Both the position numbers and the translations under genes were made by a program. Under the pieces are notes generated by a model. The model saw only the letters and a list, made by a program, of their open reading frames with translations, was not told the origin of the DNA and did no database searches. Positions 12,411 through 23,498 of a stretch of 64,000 nucleotides of DNA are shown here, piece by piece (position 1 is the stretch's first letter; every line of letters begins with the position of its first letter). Source of the stretch: Coenobita brevimanus (Eukaryota > Arthropoda > Malacostraca > Decapoda > Coenobitidae); contig CM064732.1 of assembly GCA_032717465.1 (NCBI GenBank), positions 35,715,015-35,779,014 of the forward strand, given 5' to 3'.

Positions 12411-12716
12411 GTGAAAACAAAATAAGATAATACTAATTAACGAGGGAAAATAAATTGATACAAGTTAATTTCATAATATACTAAAAAACACAAAACCTTT
12501 CTGTTAGAGTGCACAGAGACATCATATTAGAAAAATAGTAAATTTTTCAAGACATTAAAAAAGTTTCACTTCAGAGCGACTCCTAAATACATTATACCCC
12601 AATTTCAGTTAAACTTACCCAGAAGTGTTTTTCCATAAACTGGAACGAGAGCGATGAGAACTTATTAAAATTTTCGAGAATTATTTTTTTTAAATACCCT
12701 AATATATATGCAGATT

Positions 12717-12835
12717 TCCACAAGGAAAAGGAAACACGAAATATTCCGAGCACTTTCATTTATTCACATCTATCCCCTGAAGATGTGAATACACGAAAGT
12801 GCTTGGAATATTTCGTGTTTCCTTTTCCTTGTGGA
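12717..12835. repeat. Foldback (hairpin) element, two 55-bp arms around a 9-base loop
   Basis: Arm 12717-12771 is the reverse complement of arm 12781-12835 with about three mismatches; the loop is ATCCCCTGA. The core ACACGAAATATTCC is present in both arms. It starts only 16 bases beyond the right end of the DNA transposon. It could fold into a long hairpin as RNA or cruciform DNA. Whether it is a mobile family cannot be told from one copy. Confidence 0.85.
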
Positions 12836-12885
12836 TATCACCATATCTGTGATTCAGAGGTTATTAAGTGATTTAATTGCATATA

Positions 12886-12908
12886 TAGATAGATAGATAG
12901 ATAGATAG

Positions 12909-12994
<86 letters not shown>

Positions 12995-12995
12995 A
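12886..12995. repeat. (ATAG)n then (TG)n microsatellite
   Basis: A short GATA-type array leads directly into about 40 copies of TG. Confidence 0.95.
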
Positions 12996-13059
12996 AGAAG
13001 AAGCACTCAGAAAATGCAACACCAGTATCCACCAGCTAGTCTGATGGCCGTACATCTGA

Positions 13060-13490
13060 CTTTGTCCTATGATCTTGACGTTCAGCTATTGTTGTCAATG
13101 GCAAATTATTTCATTTTTGTCTGAACCTTAACACATTCACCAAATTTGGTCCAAATCAGATCAGAACTGTTTGAATAAACTTTGTCCTGTTGCTCTAATT
13201 TTTTGTACATTTCACTGTTACTTTTCTCTTTGGCTGATTGTCTTCAAAGTCAAATCCGTTTAGTCCTTGCCTTGCTATGAACTCTTCCACAAAATCATAT
13301 GCATGTCGGATTTAAACTGTTTAAGTAAATCTTGCCGTGTGACCTTGACCTTTGACCTATTGTTCTCAAGAATTTTAAATAATTTTCGTGGTGGATTCTC
13401 CAATTCGCCACTAAATTTCATCCTGATCGGATTAAATCTGTATAAAAAGTGTGACTAGAGGTAAGAAGAGTATGGAGGCACCGATGTTGA
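13060..13490. repeat. Degenerate dispersed repeat with GACCTTGACC motifs
   Basis: Contains repeated phrases of the type CACCAAATTTGGTCC, GACCTTGACCTTTGACC and TTTCATCCTGATCGGATTAA, resembling the tandem-unit repeats at 18330 and 61190. No coding signal. Confidence 0.5.
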
Positions 13491-13739
13491 TTTCAGTATC
13501 GCCCACAGCTAGTATGGTGAGCTGGGGGTGAAAAAATAAAGTACACAATTAGACTAAAGAAAATCGACCCGTTATAGTGGGGCAGTGATAGTGCAGTGGT
13601 AGCATATCCAGCTCACAAATGGAAGACTTAAGCTTCTCTAGTCTTTACTTAGCGGGTCGGTCAGGCTCCTAGACATACTTTGATAATCCCTTTTCCTGTT
13701 CACTAGGAAATACAGGGATAAGGGATTAGGGGAAAACAA

Positions 13740-13830
13740 ACTAGAGTCCAAAAGCCCAGTCGGGTAGAGAATCGAACACAGATTTTTCCAGCTGTGACCT
13801 AGACTTGCTAACCAATGCATCAGAATTTCT
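13740..13830 (-). repeat. tRNA-like SINE head (degenerate)
   Basis: On the minus strand TGCATTGGTTAGCA resembles a pol III A box and TGTTCGATTCTCT a B box, spaced as in a tRNA. The sequence further 3' (13735-13640) may be a SINE body. It does not fold as an intact tRNA by eye, so it is called a SINE head rather than a gene. Confidence 0.45.
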
Positions 13831-13860
13831 TCCTACCACATAAGTACACTACTTAGCCGT

Positions 13861-13864
<4 letters not shown>

Positions 13865-13929
<65 letters not shown>
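13865..13929. repeat. (GT)n microsatellite
   Basis: Uninterrupted GT array of about 32 units. Confidence 0.95.
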
Positions 13930-13932
<3 letters not shown>

Positions 13933-13989
13933 TACCAAACCACACGAACACACACACTCAATGATTCGTTCTCTGTCCTCCGTGTTTCG

Positions 13990-14330
13990 TTCATTTCTCA
14001 CAATTTCTTTTTTTTCTTTCTTTCTTTTTTCAGTTATGCTCTTTATCCTGAACATTTCTTCTCCATCCCTCTAATAATATTCTTCCTTTCTTCCATCCCC
14101 ATCATCTTACACCATCATCAATACATAGCATCAGTTTGTATTCCATCTCCAGTTTTCAACACCTCTTTTCCCTTCTTCATCATCATCTTTTTCCTCGTCT
14201 CTTTTCTTCTGTTTCTTTCACATTCTCCTTACCTCCTTTCTTCCTTCCTGTACCTTCTCATTCCTCATCCTTACCACTTTTTAACACTATTTTCATCTCC
14301 CCAGCGTTAAAATCTTCTCTTCCCTTGGGG
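13990..14330. other. Pyrimidine-rich tract
   Basis: Strongly C/T-biased plus strand. The open frames are low-complexity F/S/P-rich translations and not credible genes. Confidence 0.6.
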
Positions 14331-15019
14331 AGGTGGTGGCCGACTAGCTGAGGAAGTCATCTGTTGTCTGAAATGATGCGAGTTTGATGTCAGGTTAGTA
14401 CAAGGTCCACCTCGATTATTTGTATGTCGTTGAAACAAACTTTACTGATCATCCAAATAATCCCACTGACACCATAAAAGCATCCTCGGTATTACCAATG
14501 CATCAGTCCTGAATGAGATAACCCCTGCATGCACTGAATATGGACAATGGCTTTTAGAACCTAAGAGATGATATGTGAAGCTGTACAGCACATTGGAGGG
14601 ATAGTGGGCCAAGAAACCGAGCTGTTTTACGCCTATGCCCCTCCACCACGCACATAAATCATCTCTGGTCTCTTCTTCTCGACCTTCATCTTTCCCCGTC
14701 ATCATCCCTCCCTTGTTCCTTCATCCTCCATTATCTTATCCCCCTAGACTCCTTTCCATTCCCGCAATCTCTTCCTCGAGATAGGAAAAGAGAGAGAGAA
14801 AAGAAATGCCTCGCTGTATCCCGTTAACTAATTTTCCTTCCGCTGATAAATTTAATAAGAATCCAAGAGAGGGAGCGTCGCCGGTTTGATATACATTGGG
14901 AGTTACAAGTAATTTTGGATAATGACAAGCCTATCTTCGTGAATCTTTTTTCCCTTGCCTTTTTTCTCTGATAACCATTTTTCTTCATGTCGTTTGAGTT
15001 ATGTTATCCTTCTGATTCT
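14331..15019. other. Intergenic stretch without a recognised gene
   Basis: Nothing with recognisable coding or element signature is seen here. Confidence 0.5.
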
Positions 15020-15025
15020 GTGCGT

Positions 15026-15076
<51 letters not shown>

Positions 15077-15690
15077 CTTCCTTCTTCCTCTTCTCTTTCT
15101 CTCCCCTTCCGTCTTTCTCTCATCCTTCCTCCGATTCTCTTGACACTGTAATTCCAACTCCCCCCTTCTCCCCTTATACTAGGATCTCCCATCCCTTTCA
15201 CCTTCCCCTTTCCTGTCTTCGCCTTCCCTACTTTAATCCTTCATCTCCCTATCCCTCTAGGGCTGTATCCTCTTTCTTACCCCCATTTTCCCTCAGTTCC
15301 CTACATCACCAATATTTCACCTCCCTCCCTCTTTTCTCTCTGTTTCTTCGTTCCTTTATCCCTTCCTTCATCTCCCATAATCTTTCCCTCCTTCAATTCT
15401 CTTCCTTTCTATCTCTTCCCCTTTAGTGTGTTTCTGCTCTCCACTAGCCATTCTTCCCCCTCTCACTTCTATTATCAGTTTACTCTTTCCGCCCCTTTTA
15501 CCTTCTCCACCCTTCACAGTATTCACCTCCCCCTTCCTAAACTTTTTCCCTTTACTAATCCCTTCCTATCCCTCACTCCTTTCCGGCCTCTCTATTCTTC
15601 CTCCTCCTCTATTTCTTCTTCTCCTTTGCTCACCCCTTCCCCTCCCCCATCATCCACCTTGCCACACATTAAGTAGATACGGTCTATCAG
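15020..15690. repeat. (GT)n microsatellite followed by a ~600-bp pyrimidine tract
   Basis: GT array 15020-15074, then C/T-rich sequence to about 15670, which is capable of triplex-type structure. F/S/P-rich open frames here are artefacts of composition. Confidence 0.8.
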
Positions 15691-15724
15691 AGCGAGTGTT
15701 TTAAGGTAAGTACCTCCCAACATC

Positions 15725-16690
15725 CTGAAACATTGTGTCATCACCGCTACTTCACTTATTACAAACACCATCACCACCACAATTACCATCACCTCCACCA
15801 CCACATACCACTACCACCACCACCACAATTTCTAACACCACCACTTTAACTGTTACCAGCAACAGATCCACCAGTTGCCAACACCAACACATCTTCAATT
15901 GCCTCCACCATCCACCACCACAATCACCACCACCACCACCACCACCACCATAATCACCACCACCACCACCACCACCACCATAATCACCACCACCACCACC
16001 ACCACCACCACCACCACATTTAACAAACCACCAACCCCTAAACCACCACTCTCACCGTCAGCATTTCAGCAACACCATCACCATCTTGATCACTAAAAGC
16101 CACAGTCATCAGCTTCATGTTTGCCACCATCACCAAAACTACCATAACTACTACTGCCATCTCTACGCCATCCGAAATCACTAATTCAGCTCCCAAACCA
16201 ACATTTTCCCAACAACCATTATTACCACTACTATCACCAATCACTCGATAACCGTCACCACTGTTTTTATCAACACCCCAGTTATCACTATCATCACAAG
16301 CCACTGCCTGTATCACCACCTCTACCTCTACCAGCGCCACAATAACCACCACAATTGTCACCATAACTACTACCAGAGTCTTCACAGTTCTCACTCTCAC
16401 TTGTTACCACCAGTCATTTTCATCATTCCCACTACATCTAGCACCTCCAACACCACCAGTTAACTGCCATCAAAGTTGCCACCATTACTACAACAGCCAC
16501 TATCAACGTCTCTATGCCTACCTCCCAACGCTACAATACCGCTATTTGAACCTTCATTCTCCAACATCACTGCCACCGATGTCACCAGAGGTACCACTAT
16601 TATCACTACTACATACCACACCTGCCAACGTCTCCACAGTACCTGCTGCCAAAGTTACCAACATTACCAGCATCTCTGTTACTAAGTCCC
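15725..16690. repeat. Decayed (ACC)n trinucleotide array
   Basis: About 950 bases dominated by CAC/CCA/ACC triplets, pure at 15910-16017 and drifting on both sides. T/H/P-rich plus frames and V/G-rich minus frames are repeat translations. Confidence 0.9.
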
Positions 16691-16800
16691 AAACCCACCA
16701 CAAGCAACACAAAGGGTGATTTTTTTTTTTTTCACCTATCCGCCAGCAGTAACCTCAATCTCCATATTTAATCTTTTTGCTAACAAATCATCAATTCTAT

Positions 16801-17019
16801 TACCTCCGCTAACGAAGTTGGAGGAGATTATGCATTCATCTATGTTTGTCTGTTTTTCCAGATGATTTCTCCTAAAGTTTTCAATTAATTTCAATGAAAT
16901 TTTGTGGAAGGGTGGGCCATGGTCCATGAAAGAATTTATTAAATTTGGGATCGGATTCGTATCAGGATCCTGCAATGACATTGGAGGAGGTATGCGCGTT
17001 TTGAGTGCTTTTTAGTTTT
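16801..17019 (+). mobile_element. Short MITE-like element, internally deleted relative of 10232-10827
   Basis: Starts TACCTCCGCTAACGAAGTTGG-like and ends GGAGGTATGCGCG then GAGTGCTTTTTAG, matching both ends of the 596-bp element. The middle keeps GAAATTTTGTGGAAGGGTGG and GGATCGGATTC, but most of the distal half is missing. Non-coding. Confidence 0.65.
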
Positions 17020-18190
17020 ATGTTTGGTATCGCAAGGCGATTTTGACTTAGGAGAAGGGGAACGTCTCGTAGGGAAGGGATTTAGAAATATTCTCCATTA
17101 TCTCCACCAGTTCGATGAGGTCTTTCCTAGTGTCAGATGATTTTGTGCAGCTTTCGGAAAACTACTCAATGAAGGTAATCCATTGATCCCTTCAGTACGA
17201 CTAGGCTTCTACTTTTATGCATACTGCCAGCTGTAGATTTCTCTCAACTTCAACAGTAATTACAATTCGCTCTCTCATTGTCAACGAATCAACTGAGTAA
17301 TTTCTTCAGGCTAACACGAGACGATTTTAATCACACTACCACCAGACGAATTTCTCAACAATATAATCCAATTCTGTTATGGAGGCTGTGCATGAAGGCT
17401 GTATGTAACTCCTCCAGTTTGAAGAGCCCTCCGAAGCTAAGTAAAATAGTCTGAAGATAAAAAGAACTACAGAAAAAAAAAAAGCCTAATGCCATCATAG
17501 TGCAGGAGTGAATGTGTTCAATTGCTTTGAATTCTTTAAGGTACCATATTCAAGACAACATGTTTTTTGTTACCTCAGAGTAGTCATAGCAATCAAAGGG
17601 TTAATTTCCATGTACGAGTATTATGCACCCTGCACAGTTGTATACTGTACTTGATGCTATCATACAAACCATCTAACTTCGTCACAGAGACAGGAGACTG
17701 CAAGGAGTTACTTCTTACTTATTGTTGTTTTCTGTATCCAGCAGCTTCAGTACTGTGCTACTTAAATGGATCTGATCGCTTTCTCCTAGCTGGATTTAGA
17801 TCACCAACCACCCAGCTCCCCTAAGCTCGTACCAGCTTAGATCTGAGTTGGGTGGAGTCACAGAAGACACGTGCCCCACTTCATTGACTAGATTCACATA
17901 ACAGACACAAGTAATGGGGCACTGCACAGCACATGAGACACTAAGATGTAAAAATATCATAAACTGTGTAGGGGGCCAGTGGGACAACCCCACAGGGGCG
18001 ACTGCTTATCTGTGGTCAGCAGGTCTGCATGACGAGGCATACCGAGTTAAGCAACTACAACACGTAATGTGTTACTAATCCAAATGTAAAATTTCTGGAT
18101 ATCAACATAGTACTTCAGTCATCTGCAAAACTCAGCACCTTAACGGCCTGATGACCACAGCAGGAATAGAACAACCAAGGGTTAGCAAAA
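17020..18190. other. Intergenic stretch without a recognised gene
   Basis: No domain-bearing frame and no recognised repeat. Confidence 0.5.
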
Positions 18191-18199
18191 ATAAAACAA

Positions 18200-18965
18200 G
18201 CTCTGCTGGGCACAACAAACTTCACCCGACAGCATTTATTTTATTGCTGTTAAATACTGAATTGGTAGTACCATTTAGTGTCTGTACACAGTTAAAGCCA
18301 AAGGTAATGGCACAAATGTTTTCAAGTTACGCCTTCTGAATATCCGTGATCTTTCAAGGTCGCTCAAGGTCAAAGGTCATAGTGCCAAACGATAGCCCAT
18401 TTAAGACTTCCTACATCTTGATAGTACTCGTAGTAAATATCTCTATTTTCAACCGGTTTCGAGTTATAGCCCCATGAATAACCGTGACCTTGAGTTTGAC
18501 CTCTCAAGGTTACTTTAGGTCAAAGGTCATTGTACCATTTAAAAACCCAAATGGGATTTACTATATGTTGATAATAGTACATATCTATCTTCAATCAGTT
18601 TCGACTTATAGTCCCCTGATTATCCGTGACCTTGAGTTTGGCCTTTCAAGGTTATTCGGGGTCAAAGGTCTTGGTGCCAAATGAAAGCCCATATTACGAG
18701 TTCCTGTATGTAGATAACAATAAATATCTCTATCTTCACCTGGTTTCAAATTATAGCTCTCTGAAAATCCGTGACCTTGATTTTGACCTTTCAAGGCCAC
18801 TCGATTACCCCCAGATTTTAATCGCTTCCTTTTAGGACCACTGCCCACATATCCTGAAAGTTTCATGTAATTTTATTTAGCCGTTTTTTACATGATGGTG
18901 CCAACAAATAAAGAAACAGAGTCTACCCAGAACAATACCTCGCCGAACTTCGGTCCGGGCGAGGT
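18200..18965. repeat. Dispersed repeat with internal ~140-bp tandem units, copy 1
   Basis: Four units begin with ATCCGTGACCTTGA-type phrases near 18340, 18478, 18620 and 18767, each followed by AAGGTCAAAGGTCA-like sequence, TAAATATCTCTAT and a GTTTCGAGTTATAG phrase. It ends with CGGTCCGGGCGAGGTAAT. The 61190-61985 repeat has the same order of units and the same ends. Two units contain a perfect AGGTCA-A-AGGTCA direct repeat (18367-18379 and 18517-18529). Non-coding. Confidence 0.75.
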
Positions 18966-19526
18966 AATGAAAATTCCGCTATCATCCGAAAGTTGAGGCA
19001 GGGAGACACAGTAGCCTAGATAAAAGCCGGAAATCAGAGACACAGAATATATATTTAAAAAGAACAGTCATAAACAGAAACGGTGGGAGGAAGATATCTC
19101 TTTGCTATCCTGTTCTTAAGCATCAATAATTCTTTAACTTTTGCAGTTACAGAGTGGGTCATTCTGTTCATGCCGGGGCCAGACTACTAGGATGAGACTA
19201 TGGGTTTCATATAATTACTTAACTATTCGATGACCTGGAGATAAAGAGAGCGTTTGTGCCTGAACCGGGTATTTTCCTCACGAGAGAGAGAGAGAGAGAG
19301 AGAGAGGACTGGCTCAATATAAAGAAGCGTATATCTCTTTAGGAAGGGGCACATGCACGAGGGATTAGAGAAAGCTGGTGGCGGCCTTTTACCTTTGGTG
19401 GGAATTTCAGCAGTGAAGCCATGATGCACAGATAGATATGACTGGTGAATTTCCTATACCAGGAATGGATGGCTATATAGCTGAACTGACGGAGAAGTGG
19501 AAGAATAGATGTACAGAATATAATTA

Positions 19527-19535
<9 letters not shown>
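18966..19535. other. Intergenic stretch with a short (GA)n array
   Basis: A GA array lies at 19283-19306. Nothing else is recognised. Confidence 0.5.

Positions 19536-19588
<53 letters not shown>
19536..19588. repeat. (TA)n microsatellite abutting DNA transposon 2
   Basis: TA array directly adjoining the left end of the transposon. Confidence 0.95.
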
Positions 19589-19592
<4 letters not shown>

Positions 19593-19749
19593 GTGGTTCA
19601 TTAAAAAGATTGAAAGCTGAGTCTCCCAACCCCTCATTTTGTTCTAATGGACACAATGTACCATGACAAATTTTTTTCAAAATACAGTATAATTTTATTT
19701 AAGGGTCAGGCAGTAGAGCAAAATTTTCAGCATTTCCTAAATTTCTTTT

Positions 19750-22700
19750 GAAATTAACCTCGAGTTAATTTCATATCGAACACCTATACTCCATTCCGAA
19801 TTATACTATGTTTACTAACAATGTGTCCCGAAACAATGGGGTTCGGCGCTGTATGTATTGTCTTCTCATCGACCGATTGAGCGGCATGATTTGAAAAGAA
19901 AAGAAAATTATACTGAAACAGTGTTTGTTGGAGTTAAATCTTACAATAAAAACATCATAATAGGCGCTCTTTATAGAAGACCTCAAAGCAATGCTGAACA
20001 ATTTTTAGACTCGCTGAACCACCTCCTCGATGTAATAGAAGGGGAACAGAAAACCTGTTATTCAATGGGAGACTTTAATATTGACATAATAAAACATGCA
20101 ACTTACAAATTAGCCTCAGATTTGATATCAATAATGCATAGTAAATTCTACTGTACTACAATAATAAATCCTACTAGAGTAACCTGCCATTTAGCTACAT
20201 TAATCGATGAAATATGGACTAAACATTAGTAGAAATATAGCTAATGGTATATTTGTTTGTAATGTCTCAGACCATTTTCCTATATTTTCGGCGTTTTCAC
20301 TGAATATAAAGCCCTCAGACAAGAAAATAATTAAAAGATATAGGGATATCATGGATGACAATATAGAGATTTTTAAATAAGAACTAATAAAATTAGATTG
20401 GTCTTGCACTTATAAAACCAGCAATTTCGTAACCTGCTTCGATTTCTGTTATCAGAAAATTTTTACCATTTTTGAAAAATGTTTCCCAGAAAAGACAATT
20501 CACATAAAGCAAATATATAAGGATAAACCATACATAACTCATGAAATTAAAGCTATGATTAAAGGACACAACCACTTACAACGTAAATATCTAAAGAAAC
20601 CGATTACATATGGTGACATATATCGTAAAGTAAGAAATAAAGTAACCCAATCAGTTAAAACTGCTAAATTATTATAAAAGTAAACTAGCAAACTCGGCAG
20701 GGGACTCTAAAAAGACTTGGACCATAATAAATTCAATATTAATGAGGAAAGAGCACACTAAACTTTTCACGCAGAAAATATTACTGCTAACTCAATCAAT
20801 GACTATTTTACGAATATAGGTAAAGAATTAGCAAAATATAATACCCCGACTCAGAGTTCCCGTCATATCTTCCTGAACTTCGGATAAAAGAGGTACGGTA
20901 ACTTTCAAGGAAGTCACTACTGACGAAATCAGTAATGTTGTTATGAATACGCGTGATTCAGCCGCTAGGTATGACAGTATTCATGTGAAGGTGCTGATGA
21001 GGTCTATAACAATTTTGTGTCCTATTTTAACCCATATATGTAATTTGTCTTTTTGCAACTGGAATCTTTCCTGATCAGTTGAAGTTAGCGAGAGTAATAC
21101 CAATACACAAGTCGGGCCCTTGTGATACACCTGAAAATTATAGGCCTGTTTCGGTCCTGCCTTCTTGAAGTAGAATTATTGACGGGCCAGTTTGTAACAG
21201 AATAATTGATTTTCTTGAGGAAAGAGGTGTGCTCTCCGATGATCAGTATAGATTCCGTAGACGGAGTCCCGCACAAGATGCCCTTTTGTCTTTCACGGAT
21301 CACATTTTGTCTGCCTTTGATAAAAACGAGATCACTGTAAGTCTATTTCTGGATTTAAGCAAGGCTTTCGATACAGTGGACCATACAATATTACTTGAGA
21401 AATTGACACACTATGATATTACAGGGAGGGCACTTGATTGGTTCCGGAGTTATCTAGCTAATCGTAAACAATTTGATTATTAAAATAATCAAGCATCTTC
21501 CACTACCGAAATAAATGTAGGTGTGCCACAAGGCTCGATCCTAGGGCCTGTATTAATTTTAATCTACTTCATCGATATCACATACACAACGAAAAGGTTA
21601 AAACATGTACTATTTGCTGACGACAGTACTTTCTACTTAAGCCACAGTAATATAAACAGTCTTACAAATACCTTAAATGAAGAAATATCGAAGGTGTTAC
21701 AGTGGATTTTGGCCAGTAAGCTAACATTAAATATAAGTAAGACTTTATTGTATTTCACAGACATAAGAAAATAAACCACAATGTTCAAGTAGTTATCAAT
21801 AATAATAGCATTAAAGAAGTAACAGAAACCAAATTTGTGGGTATAGTATTATACAATAGATTACTGTGGAATAAGCATATCATCCAAATTAGAAATAAAG
21901 TGTTAAGGTACTGTGGCATTATATATCGAACAAGGAATGAATTAAACAAACAATCACTGATTTTGATATATTATTCGTTAGTGTATGCACATTTAGCATA
22001 TTGTCAAGCAGTGTGGGGACCGGCAAGTAAAGCAGCTCTGAAACCTTTAGAAACAGCTCAGAAGCAAATCATGAGGACAATCGAGCGGGTAGGCTGCTAT
22101 AAGCATACAAATGATATGTTTTATACTAATAACATAATCAAGATGAAAGAAATCAATGAGCTGGTATGTGCAGTATATGTGTACAAATGCATTAATAAAC
22201 TTGTTTACAATAACTCATTCTTTGTAACTACTCCACCTACTAGATACCATTATAGAAATAGTGAACGGTTAGTTGTACCTTTTATGTCATCTTTACAATC
22301 TCAGAGTAATATTAGATATCATGGTGCAAATATATTCAATTCCCTGTCAGACGACATAGTAAAAAAAAAAAAAAAAAAAAAAAATAGTGTAGATAACTTT
22401 AAAAGCAGTCTAAAAAAGCACCTCATAAAATCATATGTAGCTCATAGTTCCGTACAACATCGTCTCAACAATAATTAGTTATCAAATGCCAGTAAATAAA
22501 ATTAATACAGCTAACAATCAACATAACAAAGCTTGAGACTATGTGAATATTTCTTTTTTTCTTTATATATTACCTATTGCCTCTCAGTGTCCCAGAATAA
22601 TCCAATGATGGAAAGCATTATATAGACAAAATATTCACTGGCTCTTATAAGAAGAAATTTTTCATCATAGAGCTAGGTCATATCTTGTATAGTAGGAATT

Positions 22701-22757
22701 GTCTGTAACTATATTTCTATGGACCAAATAAAAATTATCATTATTATCATTATTATT
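19750..22757 (+). mobile_element. LINE (Jockey/CR1 superfamily, possibly Daphne-like) nested in the TIR of DNA transposon 2
   Basis: A 5'-truncated non-LTR element: the coding remnant starts inside the endonuclease (HLYSIPNYTMFTNN) and runs through the reverse transcriptase, ending with a short ATT/ATC repeat tail at 22737-22757. Both breakpoints fall inside the transposon's left TIR, and the TIR continues immediately after the tail. The target duplication is not clear. Clade assignment is by motif memory only. Confidence 0.75.
19765..22478 (+). pseudogene. Endonuclease and reverse transcriptase of the nested LINE
   Basis: Endonuclease piece (to 20229): IIIGALYRRPQSNAEQFLDS and YSMGDFNIDIIKH, then PTRVTCHLATLIDEI. 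Reverse transcriptase pieces: QYRFRRRSPAQDALLS, LFLDLSKAFDTVDHTILLEK and WFRSYLANRKQF (21229-21480); VGVPQGSILGP and LFADDSTFYLS (21523-21774); thumb region RYCGIIYRTRNELNKQ and LAYCQAVWG (21837-22478). The FADD catalytic pair and the PQGSILGP motif are intact, but at least four stops or shifts separate the pieces. A 22-base A run at about 22362-22383 lies in the C-terminal part. Confidence 0.85.
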
Positions 22758-23498
22758 ATAACTTCTGAACTATGCATAAGGTATTGGTTCACATAAGTTA
22801 AATTGTGAAGAAGAGGAGCTCTTAATGTTTTCTGTGGTAAATTGTGGTCTGTTTCCGATCTATGGGAAGCGCAGGGGATGGCTTCAGCCAGTAGGGTTTT
22901 CACGTTCCTGCCGCCAGGGGGGTGGGGAACGTCTGCCAGACCTAACTCTGCAACTACTGCAGATATAGCATGATTGGTTTCTTTTTAAAGTTTTCATTGG
23001 ATATTACATGCCATGCTTTAATCTACCCTACTACTTGCGTTGCATCACCATAATTACCATAAGTGCAATGATCATTTGCCTATTATAAACTCTCTTTTCT
23101 TCAACTGTGAAAACTCTGAGCACCCCATCACATGATTCATGATGAATTAGCATGGTACTCGGAGAAACCAAATATCTGTGCAGTCTTGATGTAACTGATC
23201 TTGTGTCCTGGCTGTGTATTAGCATGTCCCGGGTGTTCAAGCGGAGAAACCTGATTGGCCGGACAAGCTGACATAACGTGTATGGGAGCCATGTTGACAA
23301 CGGATAGTGGTGATTATACCTAATAATTTTTTCTCAAGTCCTACAGTAAGTGAATGATTATTATGAATCATACAACGAAATGGAAGAAGTAGGAGCCCCT
23401 GTACATATTGCAGTGCTGGCAAGATAAGCTGCTTGTACTAAATTGCCCTCAAATGGAGGGGTTCTCTCTACATTCCTCATCTCCACCTGAACCAAAAG

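Larger units (their letters stand above)
9489..12699 (-). mobile_element. DNA transposon of unrecognised superfamily, copy 1
   Basis: The left end reads GGGTGTTTCAAAAATA and the right end, reverse complemented, GGGTATTTAAAAAAAATA. Further inward both carry GAAAATTTT and a TTCTCAT block, so these are imperfect terminal inverted repeats. A TA dinucleotide abuts each end (9487-9488 and 12700-12701). Between them lies one broken minus-strand gene (12410-9692) of the same family as the gene inside 19591-26054. A 596-bp MITE-like element is inserted in that gene. The element class is inferred from the TIRs and the transposase-like motifs. I do not recognise the superfamily. Confidence 0.65.
19591..23025 (+). 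repeat. Left terminal inverted repeat of DNA transposon 2, in two pieces (19591-19750 and 22758-23025)
   Basis: Piece one pairs with the reverse complement of about 25895-26054 and piece two with about 25598-25890. The inner limit is where the matching block GATTGGTTTCTTTTT and GGATATT ends, near 23015. Confidence 0.75.
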
